A stretch of 64,000 nucleotides of DNA, taken from the NCBI GenBank assembly GCA_900045905.1, contig FCNS01000046.1, positions 92,351 through 156,350 of the forward strand. The letters run 5' to 3'. The position numbers and the translations under genes were made by a program. Positions 8,228 through 16,474 of the stretch are shown in pieces. The stretch comes from Clostridiales bacterium CHKCI001. GTDB lineage: Bacteria; Bacillota; Clostridia; Lachnospirales; Lachnospiraceae. The notes beneath the pieces are model-generated. The model was given only the letters and a program-made list of their open reading frames with translations. It was not told the origin of the DNA and made no database searches. The stretch's first letter is position 1. Each line of letters starts with the position of its first letter.

Positions 8228-9031
8228 CTATAATTCCTGAAATAACAACTCCACACGCCCCATGCCGCACTCAATTTTTATTTTTGGAGCATCCTTTGTT
8301 GTACTATCAATTTTCCTATCTACACTGGTATGCTCCACTCCATTTAATACAATTTCTCCCATACCACATTTTAGTTCATATTGATAGTCTTCCTCTTTTC
8401 CTGTCAACACCACTTTAGAGTTTCCCATACCACATTCAATGGAAGAATCGTTTCCTAATGTCCCTTGATAATTCAATTCTCCCATACCACATTCTAGCTT
8501 TGCTTTTTCTACAAAACTATTTGTGAATTCCGCGCTTCCAGTTCCAACTTCCAATTCTAGCTTCTCTGCCTTCACAGAATCTGCTTTCAATTCACCTGCT
8601 CCTAAATCTAACTTTATCTCTTTTAATGTAGTATCTGGAATTGTAATTACAACCGTACTTTTTTTCCTTTCCAACCAGTCTAATCCAGACCATATACTTT
8701 TTCCAAATGTACCGTTTGCCTCAATATGCCATGTTCCATTTTTCACATAAGATTCAAAATTAGAGCTTACACGATCCGAAGAGATTGTAAATTCGGCTCC
8801 AGACTGAATCACGATATCACAATACCCTAATTCAAAATCCAATTCTTCCACACCTTGGTATGTTTCCGCAATACTCTTCGTTCCTGAAACTTGATAATTT
8901 CCAATCGTAATATTCCAGTCTGTCAAAGAATACTCAAATGCCCCAGATACAAATCCAACACCCATGAGTCCTACTCCGCACAGAATAAAAATAATTGCAG
9001 CCCCAAGGCTAAATTTCTGTAATCGCTTCAT
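8228..9031 (-). CDS. DUF4097-family membrane-anchored beta-repeat protein
   Basis: A 267-residue protein with an N-terminal hydrophobic anchor (about residues 9-30) and an extracytoplasmic right-handed beta-repeat of the DUF4097 type. The repeat units show as LDLGAGELKADS, LEVGTGSAEFTN and four ECGMGE/KCGMGE steps toward the C-terminus. Proteins of this family usually sit next to DUF1700 genes, as here, and are thought to act in envelope-stress or cell-surface systems; no enzymatic residues are visible. The ribosome binding site AGGAGG is 5 bases before ATG 9031 and lies at the end of a duplicated spacer (9045-9157). It is the last gene of a murE-like, DUF1700, DUF4097 run. Confidence 0.8.
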   Translation of the reverse strand: MKRLQKFSLGAAIIFILCGVGLMGVGFVSGAFEYSLTDWNITIGNYQVSGTKSIAETYQGVEELDFELGYCDIVIQSGAEFTISSDRVSSNFESYVKNGTWHIEANGTFGKSIWSGLDWLERKKSTVVITIPDTTLKEIKLDLGAGELKADSVKAEKLELEVGTGSAEFTNSFVEKAKLECGMGELNYQGTLGNDSSIECGMGNSKVVLTGKEEDYQYELKCGMGEIVLNGVEHTSVDRKIDSTTKDAPKIKIECGMGRVELLFQEL

Positions 9032-9044
9032 TTTTACCTCCTAA

Positions 9045-9157
9045 TGCCGCATTTACTGCGGCATAAATTCAGGGATGGGTGAACTTTTTATTCAACTTTC
9101 CCTCCCGATATCGCATTTACTGCAGCATAAATTCAGGGGTAGATGAGATTTATTCAC
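9045..9157 (-). repeat. Duplicated intergenic spacer, two ~64 bp units
   Basis: Read on the minus strand, each unit starts with TGAATAAA, contains CTGAATTTATGC followed by GCAGTAAATGCG, and ends in a Shine-Dalgarno-like GGGAGG or AGGAGG. The first TGA is the stop codon of the DUF1700 gene. The second unit carries the ribosome binding site of the DUF4097 gene and keeps an intact TGCCGC/GCGGCA hairpin, which is broken in the first unit. Confidence 0.65.
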
Positions 9158-9771
9158 CATTTCTTTTTCTTTTTTCTCTTAAATAGAGATGAGATTCCTT
9201 TAAACAATGCTGGTAATCCTTTCCCAAATATTACCCCACATAAATTTACAAGTAAAATAGAAATTCCCACTATGACCAACCCAATACCTGTCACTGCTAT
9301 TCCAATAGCAGGAATTGTAAAACACTTAATAATTCCTGATACAATACAGATAATTCCTCCAGCCAAAAGTGCAATCGTCGTAATTCCAATCACAAGCAGT
9401 ACTACAGAAAGAAAAATTAACATTACAACACTCATAACAAGTAATACGATTCCAATTGGAAGCCAAATTGGAAATGTTAATATTGATAAGACAAGCCAAA
9501 GCCAACTGTAAGAACTACGTTCCATATTTGAATCAGAATTTTGCTGTACCGCAGATTCCTGATGCAGCTCACCTCCATTGGAAGTAAATTTTTGTTTGAT
9601 TCGATTCGCATTTTCCAACGGACTTCCAATTGTCTGGATAATTTCCTCATCTTCGATGTTTTTATGATTTTTAAAATAATCTTCAAAATAAGCCAATGCA
9701 GCTTCTCTTTCTTTTTTAGGCAATTCTAAAAGCAGCAAGTTCAATTCATTTAGATAACTATAGCGATCCAT
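9154..9771 (-). CDS. DUF1700-family membrane protein
   Basis: A 205-residue protein. The N-terminus (MDRYSYLNELNLLLLELPKKEREAALAYFEDYF, shown here only by its key pattern L..L...LP..ER...L.YF.DYF) is the helical HAAS/DUF1700 signature, about residues 1-60. It is followed by a short linker and three or four strongly hydrophobic helices (about 90-190), ending in a lysine-rich tail RKKKKKKW. These proteins are inner-membrane partners of DUF4097 proteins and are often controlled by a PadR regulator. No padR gene is adjacent here. The start is 24 bases after the stop of the MurE-like gene, so co-transcription is likely. Molecular role unknown. Confidence 0.8.
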   Translation of the reverse strand: MDRYSYLNELNLLLLELPKKEREAALAYFEDYFKNHKNIEDEEIIQTIGSPLENANRIKQKFTSNGGELHQESAVQQNSDSNMERSSYSWLWLVLSILTFPIWLPIGIVLLVMSVVMLIFLSVVLLVIGITTIALLAGGIICIVSGIIKCFTIPAIGIAVTGIGLVIVGISILLVNLCGVIFGKGLPALFKGISSLFKRKKKKKW

Positions 9772-9795
9772 ACAGCCTCCTGTCTATTGAATCCA

Positions 9796-11271
9796 TCAAT
9801 CTAGTTTTAACTCGTGAATCACTCGTTTTACAAATTCTGTGTCACTATGTGGATATTTTTTTCCATTTTCTTCTTGATAGGTTTCATGTCCTAAACCAAT
9901 AATTGTAATCATATCTCCGTCTTCCGCATGTTCGATCGCATAGCGAATGGCATCTTCTCGGTTTGGGATAATAATATAAGAACCAGTTGTCTTTGCCAAA
10001 CCAACCTGAATATCTTTTGCAATATCCTCAAATGCTTCCCAACGATTATGTCCAGCAGTTACAATGCTTAAATCCGCCAAACGTCCACTCGCTTCTCCCA
10101 TTTCATAACGACGACTTTTCGAACGATTTCCATCTGCCCCAAACACACAAACAATCCGTCTTGGACGGTACTCTCGAAGTGCCTCTAATAAATTTCTTGT
10201 ACTATACCCATTATGTGCAAAATCTACACATACAGAAAATTTATCATTTCGGAATACCATATCAATTCTTCCTTTAATATTTAAATGCGTCAATGCCTGA
10301 TTCATGGCAGCAACCGATACGTTTAAATGATCAGCCACGCAAATTGCAGCCAATGCATTTCCCACATTAAAATCGCCTGGCATATTCACACAAATATCTC
10401 CACAGAACTTTCCTTTTACGGAAAACGTAATTCCAGGTTCTTTGTTTTCTTCATTAAAGTGCTTTTGATAATTATATGCAATATAATCTGCATCTTGCGC
10501 ATACCCAAAAAATTCTACTGGTACGGTAATATGCTTCATCAATGCTGGTGTATGCACATCATCTTTATTGACAAATCCTAGCTTGCTATGCTGAATTAAC
10601 ATTGCTTTACAATATAAATATTCTGCAAAATCTTTATGTTCATTTGGGCCAATATGATCTCCCTCTGAAATGTTTGTAAAAACACCATAATCAAATGTAA
10701 ATCCATCTACTCGATGTTGTTTCATTCCCTGGGAAGAAACTTCAATTACTGCATGTGTACATCCAGCTCTCACCATCATATCTAAATACATCTGCACTTC
10801 TTGCGCATCTGGAGTTGTATTACTTAGTTCGTAGATCCTATCCTCAATAATCGCTCCATTTGTACCGAGTGTTCCCGTTTTATATCCAGCAGCTCTCAGA
10901 ATATCTGCAAGCATATGAGTACAGGTTGTCTTTCCTTTTGAACCAGTGATTCCAATTGTGATAAGCTTTTCTGCTGGATGTCCATAATAAGCTGCTGCAA
11001 GAAGTGGACTAGCCTTCCTTGTATCTTCCACTAAAATTATGGTTACACCAGAAGGAATCTCTACAAGACGCTCCACCACAATTAACTTTGCTCCTTTTGC
11101 TGCAACATCTGCAACACAGTTATGTGTATCAAATCGAGCTCCTTTAATACAAATAAACAGATCTCCTTCCTCCACATGACGATTATCATGAGAAAAACCT
11201 GTAATTTCTTCCTCTAGACTACCTTGAATCAGTTTATAATCCAGCCGTTCTACTAAATTTTTTATTTTCAT
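9796..11271 (-). CDS. MurE-like Mur ligase with atypical active-site motifs
   Basis: A 491-residue cytoplasmic ATP-dependent Mur ligase. The N-terminal UDP-binding domain (SHDNRHVEEGDLFICIKG, residues 26-43), the P-loop GITGSKGKTT (107-116), NTTPDA (151-156) and a candidate carbamylated Lys222 place it with MurE, which adds the third residue to UDP-MurNAc-Ala-Glu in peptidoglycan synthesis. The family usually has YAHTPD and DNPR; here FAHNGY (351-356) and GHNR (407-410) occupy those places. The DNPR arginine binds diaminopimelate in classical MurE, so substrate specificity is uncertain, and it may be a paralogue rather than the housekeeping enzyme. It heads a run with DUF1700 and DUF4097 genes and has a leader of about 250 bases full of hairpins. 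Confidence 0.75.
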   Translation of the reverse strand: MKIKNLVERLDYKLIQGSLEEEITGFSHDNRHVEEGDLFICIKGARFDTHNCVADVAAKGAKLIVVERLVEIPSGVTIILVEDTRKASPLLAAAYYGHPAEKLITIGITGSKGKTTCTHMLADILRAAGYKTGTLGTNGAIIEDRIYELSNTTPDAQEVQMYLDMMVRAGCTHAVIEVSSQGMKQHRVDGFTFDYGVFTNISEGDHIGPNEHKDFAEYLYCKAMLIQHSKLGFVNKDDVHTPALMKHITVPVEFFGYAQDADYIAYNYQKHFNEENKEPGITFSVKGKFCGDICVNMPGDFNVGNALAAICVADHLNVSVAAMNQALTHLNIKGRIDMVFRNDKFSVCVDFAHNGYSTRNLLEALREYRPRRIVCVFGADGNRSKSRRYEMGEASGRLADLSIVTAGHNRWEAFEDIAKDIQVGLAKTTGSYIIIPNREDAIRYAIEHAEDGDMITIIGLGHETYQEENGKKYPHSDTEFVKRVIHELKLD

Positions 11272-11540
11272 CTTTTGGACAAGGAAGTCCTCCTCCCTTG
11301 TGTCCTCCTTTCTGTAAACTCATTTCTATGATAACGAATCCTTCCTTCGTTCCTAAACTTTCATGCCCGCTTTACGGGCACCACCATGATATAAAAGTTG
11401 ATGTCTTCGTGCTTTGCACTCTCGACATCCCCTCCTATATTCGCAATCCAGGCAAATGCCTTACTTGCTTATACAGGTCAGCCCGTCCAATATCCATGAG
11501 CCATCCCATGTAAACACGGTCTGGCTCATGGCTGCTGTCT
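11272..11540 (-). promoter_or_regulatory. Long structured leader upstream of the MurE-like gene
   Basis: No gene lies in this stretch, but on the minus strand it folds strongly. It has a 10 bp stem CCATGAGCCA/TGGCTCATGG, a nested hairpin GATGTC/GACATC with inner GTGC/GCAC, a stem GCCCG/CGGGC, and a CAAGG/CCTTG hairpin right before the start codon around a GGAGG-rich segment. A 38 bp part recurs at 25411-25448. It could be a cis-acting leader RNA or a mobile-element remnant. It matches no riboswitch class I can name. Confidence 0.45.
11354..11391 (-). repeat. Short hairpin repeat, copy 1 of 2
   Basis: A 38 bp segment differing at three positions from 25411-25448. It is centred on a GCCCGCTTTACGGGC hairpin and lies upstream of the MurE-like gene. 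The other copy is directly upstream of the Bce-type ATPase gene, in the same orientation relative to the gene. Confidence 0.65.
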
Positions 11541-11595
11541 GGGACTTTCGTAATAAATTATAAATCGAAATAAATTCTCTTGTCAAACATTATCG

Positions 11596-12885
11596 TTATT
11601 GAGATTTTCGATTAATATATTTTGCTTCTAATTTAGAATACATAATCTTTTGACTACTATACAACCCATAATAGCCAGAAAATACATAGCTAACCCCACA
11701 TGCAATACAAAATAATAACACATCTGTGCCTCCAAATAACTCTAAACTCAGCATAATCGATGCAATCGGACAGTTTACAACTCCACAGAAAAATGCAATC
11801 ATTCCAATTGCAGCTCCAAATGTTGGATCAATTCCAAGCAATGGTGCCACTACGTTACCAAGTGTTGCTCCAATAAATAGAGATGGAACAATTTCACCAC
11901 CTTTAAATCCAGCACCTAATGTTAAAGCTGTAAAAATAATTTTTAATAAAAAGGCAAACTTAGGTACATCGGATGTGAGTGCACGTTCTACCATTTCCAT
12001 ACCTGGTCCATTGTAATCCCAATTTCCTACCAACAATGTCATTAAAATTACAAGACATCCACCTACAATAATTCTCTTATATTGATTTCGAATTAACTTT
12101 CTATATAGATGTGAAGCATGATGCATAGCAGAACAAAACAAAATACTAACTATTGCAACCACAATCGAAAGCAAAATAATCTGAATACATACAATCGGAG
12201 ATAATTCTGGAATATGGCTTAGTGTAAACTGCGTCGGCTGTATTTGAAACACGGATGTAATTCCCAGCGCAATGACAGACGATATAATACATGGAACAAA
12301 TGCACTATAATAGATAATTCCAACTGAAATTACTTCCATACTAAATATCGTTGCAGTAATTGGAGTTCCAAACATTGCAGTAAATACAGCACTCATACCA
12401 CACATAACGAGAACCTTTCTTTCCTTTTCGTCCAAAGAAAATGCACGTCCAATTGTCGATCCTAAACTCCCTCCAATTTGCAAAGCAGCCCCTTCCCTTC
12501 CAGATGATCCTCCACAGACATGGGTCAAAAGGGTACCAATAAAAATAAGTGGGGTCGTGCGAAAAAACATTGTTTCAGAAGAATGAATTGAATCCAATAC
12601 CATATTCGTTCCTCGATCATATCCAACGCCACAAATGCGATAACAAAACACAATCAATATACCAGACAATGGAAGCAAATATAAAAGCCATGCATGTTCC
12701 ATTCGAAGCTCTGCTACATATTCTAAAGAACGATGAAATACCGCTCCTACAAGTCCGCATACGACTCCTACTGTTACGGCTCGAATCATCCAGTTTAGGA
12801 AATGGATCACATAATCTTTCCCCTTTTCTAAACTCGTTTTTACTTCCTCTCTCATTTCCTGTGTCTTCTTTTTGTCCATCTTCAC
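11596..12885 (-). CDS. CLC-family anion/proton antiporter, possibly fluoride type
   Basis: A 429-residue integral membrane protein with about ten hydrophobic helices and no CBS domains. GSSGREGAALQIGG (126-139) carries the gating glutamate (Glu131), and FKGGEIVPSLFIGATLGN (about 320-340) is the second conserved ion-pathway segment. The usual chloride selectivity sequence GSGIP is replaced near residues 92-96 by GTNMV, and the second segment lacks the GGIFAP form. Both features recall the CLC-F clade that exports fluoride in exchange for protons, but this needs a tree. The start is GTG 12885, chosen because GGGAGG lies 8 bases upstream; the ATG at 12879 is too far. I saw no fluoride riboswitch upstream. 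Confidence 0.8.
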   Translation of the reverse strand: MKMDKKKTQEMREEVKTSLEKGKDYVIHFLNWMIRAVTVGVVCGLVGAVFHRSLEYVAELRMEHAWLLYLLPLSGILIVFCYRICGVGYDRGTNMVLDSIHSSETMFFRTTPLIFIGTLLTHVCGGSSGREGAALQIGGSLGSTIGRAFSLDEKERKVLVMCGMSAVFTAMFGTPITATIFSMEVISVGIIYYSAFVPCIISSVIALGITSVFQIQPTQFTLSHIPELSPIVCIQIILLSIVVAIVSILFCSAMHHASHLYRKLIRNQYKRIIVGGCLVILMTLLVGNWDYNGPGMEMVERALTSDVPKFAFLLKIIFTALTLGAGFKGGEIVPSLFIGATLGNVVAPLLGIDPTFGAAIGMIAFFCGVVNCPIASIMLSLELFGGTDVLLFCIACGVSYVFSGYYGLYSSQKIMYSKLEAKYINRKSQ

Positions 12886-12924
12886 TCTAATAACCTCCCT
12901 ATAACACTAGTATATATAGGAATA

Positions 12925-12968
12925 ACAAAAAAGGCAATTGGAAAAACGTAAATACTTTCCCAATTGCC
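12925..12968 (-). terminator. Terminator of clpB
   Basis: GGCAATTGG (12933-12941) pairs with CCAATTGCC (12960-12968). On the minus strand the stem is followed by TTTTTTGTT. It lies about 45 bases after the clpB stop and before the CLC gene. Confidence 0.9.
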
Positions 12969-13013
12969 CTTCTTCTATATTTTAAAATGGCAGTTTCTTA
13001 TAAGCATGATTTT

Positions 13014-15593
13014 TTATACATATGCATCCAGAGAACCATCAATTACATCAATTTTAATTATATCACCTGGATTAATATTTCCGTTTAAAATTAAACGTGC
13101 CGCTGCAGTCTCTACGTGTTTCTGTAAATAACGTTTTAACGGTCTTGCTCCATAAACTGGATCATATCCATGTTCAATAATATACTGCTCTGCCTGTGGT
13201 GTTAATGCAATACTTATTTCTCGATCTTCCAAACGCTTATTTACATCCGCAATCATCAGCTTAATAATTCCGCCAATATTCTGTTTTGTCAATGGCTTAA
13301 ACAGAATTGTCTCGTCCAAACGGTTTAAAAACTCTGGACGGAAATGCGCACGCAAATCGCTCATTACCATTTGCTCTGCTTCTGGTTTAATTTCACCATT
13401 TTCATCAATTCCATCTAACAGATAGGAAGAACCAATATTGGATGTCATAATCAAAATGGTATTTTTAAAGTCTACCGTACGTCCCTGAGAATCGGTAATA
13501 CGTCCATCATCCAATACCTGTAGTAATACATTAAACACGTCTGGATGTGCTTTCTCTACTTCATCAAATAGAACTACAGAGTATGGTTTTCTGCGAACCG
13601 CTTCTGTTAACTGACCTCCTTCATCATATCCAACATATCCTGGAGGTGCTCCGATAAGACGAGAAACCGAATATTTCTCCATATACTCACTCATATCAAT
13701 ACGCACCATATTCGACTCATCATCAAAAAGACATTCCGCCAATGCTTTTGCTAATTCGGTTTTACCAACGCCAGTTGGGCCTAAAAATAGGAAGGAACCG
13801 ATTGGCTTCGTTGGATCTTTAATTCCTGCTTTGGAACGAATAATTGCTTCTGTTACTTTTGTGACCCCCTCATCCTGTCCAATGACTCTCTTATGCAGTT
13901 CTTGATCCAAATGCAATGTTTTATTTCGCTCTGATTCTGTTAACTTGGCTACAGGAATTCCTGTCCATCTGGAAATAATACGGCAGATTTCTTCTTCCGT
14001 AACTGCTTCATGAACAAGAGAAAGATCTTGTTTTTTCACCTTCTCTTCTTCAATTGCCAGCTGTTTTTGAAGTTCTGGCAACTTACCATATTGCAGTTCT
14101 GCTGCTTTATTCAAATCATAATGTTGCTGTGCCTGTGCAATTTCCTTATTAATCGTCTCAATTTCTTCTCTCAGATGACTTAAATTCTCAACGGAATGTT
14201 TTTCATTATCCCATTGTGCCTTCTTATTTGCAAATTCTTCTCTCATCTCAGCTAGCTCCGTCTGCAATGCTTCCAGACGTTCTTGACTTAAATGATCGGT
14301 TTCTTTCTTTAATGCCGCCTCTTCAATTTCCAGCTGCATAACACGGCGACGCAGCTCATCTAACTCTGTTGGCATAGAATCCATCTCTGTTTTAATCAAT
14401 GCACATGCTTCATCTACCAAGTCAATCGCTTTATCTGGAAGAAAACGATCGGAAATATAACGGTTCGAAAGCGTTGCTGCTGATACTAATGCAGAATCAG
14501 TGATCTTGACTCCATGGAATACTTCATAACGTTCTTTTAATCCTCTTAAAATTGAAATCGTATCTTCCACGGTTGGCTCATTTACCATAACAGGCTGGAA
14601 ACGACGCTCCAATGCTGCATCTTTTTCAATATATTTACGATATTCATCCAATGTCGTAGCTCCAATACAGTGTAATTCACCTCTTGCCAGCATTGGTTTT
14701 AACATATTACCAGCATCCATTGCACCATCTGTCTTACCTGCACCTACAATCAAATGCAATTCATCAATAAACAGAATAATCTGTCCTTCACTTTTTCGAA
14801 CTTCTTCCAGAACAGCTTTCAAACGCTCTTCAAATTCACCACGATATTTCGCTCCTGCTACTAAAGCTCCCATATCCAGTGCAAAGATTTTCTTATCCTT
14901 TAATCCTTCTGGTACATCACCCCTTACAATACGCTGTGCTAATCCTTCAATCGCTGCTGTCTTACCAACACCAGGTTCACCAATTAATACTGGATTATTT
15001 TTTGTCTTTCTGGAAAGAATACGAATAATATTCCGAATTTCTGCATCACGACCAATAACTGGATCTAGTTTCTGCTCGCGTGCCTTTTCCACCAAATCCT
15101 GACCATACTTATTTAATGTATCATAAGTTGCCTCTGGATTATCGGTTACGACCTGTTGATTTCCACGAACCGTAGAAAGCACTTTTAAAAATCGCTCTCT
15201 TGTGATGCCAAATTCTTTCCATATTGCTTTTATTGCCTGATTTGGTTCCCGAATCATGGATAAAAACAGATGCTCTACCGAAACATACTGATCTCCCATC
15301 GCCTTTGCTTCGTCTTCTGCGCTAATTAATACTTTATTCAATGCATTACTAATATATAAATTACCACCAGACACCTTCGTCTTTTTCTCAAGTGCCTGCT
15401 GTGCTCTTTCGGTAAAGTATTCTAGCTGAATTTCCATCTTAGTAATTAATTTGGCAATCAAACTATCTTCCTGAGTTAATAATGCATAGAGTAAATGCTC
15501 TTGATCAATTTCTTGGTTTCCATATTCATAGGCAAGCTTTTCACAATCTTGAACTGCCTGCATTGATTTCTGTGTAAATTTATTAATATTCAT
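13014..15593 (-). CDS. clpB: ClpB disaggregase (AAA+ chaperone)
   Basis: An 859-residue cytoplasmic hexameric ATPase that extracts proteins from aggregates together with DnaK. The order is a Clp N-domain (1-145), AAA1 with [15 protein letters not shown] (near 205), a long coiled-coil middle domain (about 405-520), AAA2 with [15 protein letters not shown] (near 605) and a C-terminal D2-small domain ending in [10 protein letters not shown]. The middle domain distinguishes it from ClpA/ClpC, and there is no ClpP-binding loop to suggest a protease role. The start is ATG 15593, 9 bases after GGGGAGG; an upstream in-frame TTG at 15602 abuts the ribosome binding site and is unlikely. It has its own promoter and terminator, so it is monocistronic. 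I saw no CIRCE or CtsR box. Confidence 0.97.
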   Translation of the reverse strand: MNINKFTQKSMQAVQDCEKLAYEYGNQEIDQEHLLYALLTQEDSLIAKLITKMEIQLEYFTERAQQALEKKTKVSGGNLYISNALNKVLISAEDEAKAMGDQYVSVEHLFLSMIREPNQAIKAIWKEFGITRERFLKVLSTVRGNQQVVTDNPEATYDTLNKYGQDLVEKAREQKLDPVIGRDAEIRNIIRILSRKTKNNPVLIGEPGVGKTAAIEGLAQRIVRGDVPEGLKDKKIFALDMGALVAGAKYRGEFEERLKAVLEEVRKSEGQIILFIDELHLIVGAGKTDGAMDAGNMLKPMLARGELHCIGATTLDEYRKYIEKDAALERRFQPVMVNEPTVEDTISILRGLKERYEVFHGVKITDSALVSAATLSNRYISDRFLPDKAIDLVDEACALIKTEMDSMPTELDELRRRVMQLEIEEAALKKETDHLSQERLEALQTELAEMREEFANKKAQWDNEKHSVENLSHLREEIETINKEIAQAQQHYDLNKAAELQYGKLPELQKQLAIEEEKVKKQDLSLVHEAVTEEEICRIISRWTGIPVAKLTESERNKTLHLDQELHKRVIGQDEGVTKVTEAIIRSKAGIKDPTKPIGSFLFLGPTGVGKTELAKALAECLFDDESNMVRIDMSEYMEKYSVSRLIGAPPGYVGYDEGGQLTEAVRRKPYSVVLFDEVEKAHPDVFNVLLQVLDDGRITDSQGRTVDFKNTILIMTSNIGSSYLLDGIDENGEIKPEAEQMVMSDLRAHFRPEFLNRLDETILFKPLTKQNIGGIIKLMIADVNKRLEDREISIALTPQAEQYIIEHGYDPVYGARPLKRYLQKHVETAAARLILNGNINPGDIIKIDVIDGSLDAYV

Positions 15594-15656
15594 ATAGTAC
15601 AACCTCCCCTAATTTCCATATAAGGATATGAGTCAAACATAACATTCATGCTATTT

Positions 15657-15674
15657 GTTCTATAAGTTCTATAA
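15657..15674 (-). promoter_or_regulatory. Tandem 9 bp direct repeat just downstream of the clpB -10 box
   Basis: GTTCTATAA occurs twice back to back on the plus strand. It covers the expected transcription start region of clpB, so it could be an operator, but no known heat-shock box matches. Confidence 0.35.
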
Positions 15675-15678
15675 CAGT

Positions 15679-15706
15679 ATGATAACACATTTTTCTAATT
15701 TGTAAA
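15679..15706 (-). promoter_or_regulatory. clpB promoter
   Basis: On the minus strand a -35 box TTTACA (15706-15701), a 16 base spacer and a -10 box TATCAT (15684-15679) fit a housekeeping sigma promoter about 85 bases before the clpB start. Confidence 0.6.
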
Positions 15707-15794
15707 GGGGAAAATTATTAAAATTTTATAAATTTTTAAAACAAAACACTCTTATGATAGTGAGCCGTTCTCTTTGTTTTTCCTATCACGATAA

Positions 15795-15833
15795 TAAAAA
15801 AGATAGACTGTACCTATGTTCCTACAGCCTATC
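15795..15833 (-). terminator. Terminator after the GH36 pseudogene
   Basis: On the minus strand GATAGGCTGTA pairs with TACAGTCTATC (11 bp, one G-U) and is followed by TTTTTTA. It lies just beyond the end of the degraded GH36 gene and may now end the alpha-galactosidase transcript. Confidence 0.85.
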
Positions 15834-15847
15834 CTTTCGTTTATTTC

Positions 15848-16446
15848 TTATTCAAAAGTGGTTCCGTAATATGTATTTTGAAAATAAGCAGCTTCTTTAT
15901 GCAAACCAAGCATCATTCGAACGGTATCATATGTATCTACTTCTGCTTGAATTAAATAGTTTCCGCTATAAATCAGGCTAAATTCAATGCCTTCTCCCTA
16001 ACGCTCATCTGCTGTTGGACATTTCAAGATTACAAATGGATTATGATGATGCGAAGACTGCCCTCTCAAACTTTCTACTGATTGAATACCCTGACACAAT
16101 CTTCGCAAAAGATTGTGTAGAATAGTTCTAACTTTAACTTTGTCAAATCATCCTTTCAGATAATTTTTATCGTCTTTGCTTCTTCCTTCTCTTGCGTATA
16201 AGTTGCTGGCAAACCTTCCAATACTGGTTTGCCATCTATAATCTCATATCCCTGATATTGAAAATCACTAATGTGGCTTCCGTTTTGCTGCAATACCTCA
16301 ACTGCTAGCTGACGATAATCAGTCATGCCATAACAAGGATACTCCTGTCGATGTGTTCCAGATTGACCACTCGGCAATACGAACATAATATAGCTTATTT
16401 TTTCATTATAGAGGTGAAATATCTTTTTCTCTTCGTGAACGGTAAT
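15848..16446 (-). pseudogene. Remnant of a second GH36 alpha-galactosidase gene
   Basis: Reading the minus strand gives pieces of a GH36 enzyme in the right order. The N-terminal sandwich is represented by FHLYNEKISYI, then RQEYPCYGMTDYRQLAVEV and GKPVLEGLPATYTQE up to a TGA at 16156. After a frame change comes GIQSVESLRGQSSHHHNPF, a TAG, then GIEFSLIYSGNYLIQAEVD and a final TAA. About 80 codons are missing between the sandwich and the catalytic domain, and the catalytic barrel is absent. The likely original start codon is now ATT (16444-16446), following AAGGAA. The intact GH36 gene directly upstream has matching segments but differs in sequence, so this was a paralogue, not a recent duplicate. 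Confidence 0.85.
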
Positions 16447-16474
16447 ATTCCTTAAGAAGAATCCCTTCTTTCCA

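Noticed and set aside
11272..11540. T-box or other known riboswitch upstream of the MurE-like gene
   Set aside because: No T-box sequence (UGGN-type bulge and specifier loop) or terminator/antiterminator pair was evident; kept only as an unassigned structured leader.
12886..13013. Possible fluoride riboswitch upstream of the CLC gene
   Set aside because: The gap holds the clpB terminator and a ribosome binding site; I could not find the conserved riboswitch core.
15600..15720. CIRCE or CtsR heat-shock operator before clpB
   Set aside because: Neither the CIRCE inverted repeat nor the CtsR heptad direct repeat is present; only a 9 bp tandem repeat was seen.
15754..15981. A 75-codon plus-strand frame near 15754-15981
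   Set aside because: It is antisense to the GH36 pseudogene and its terminator, has no ribosome binding site and no recognisable protein features.
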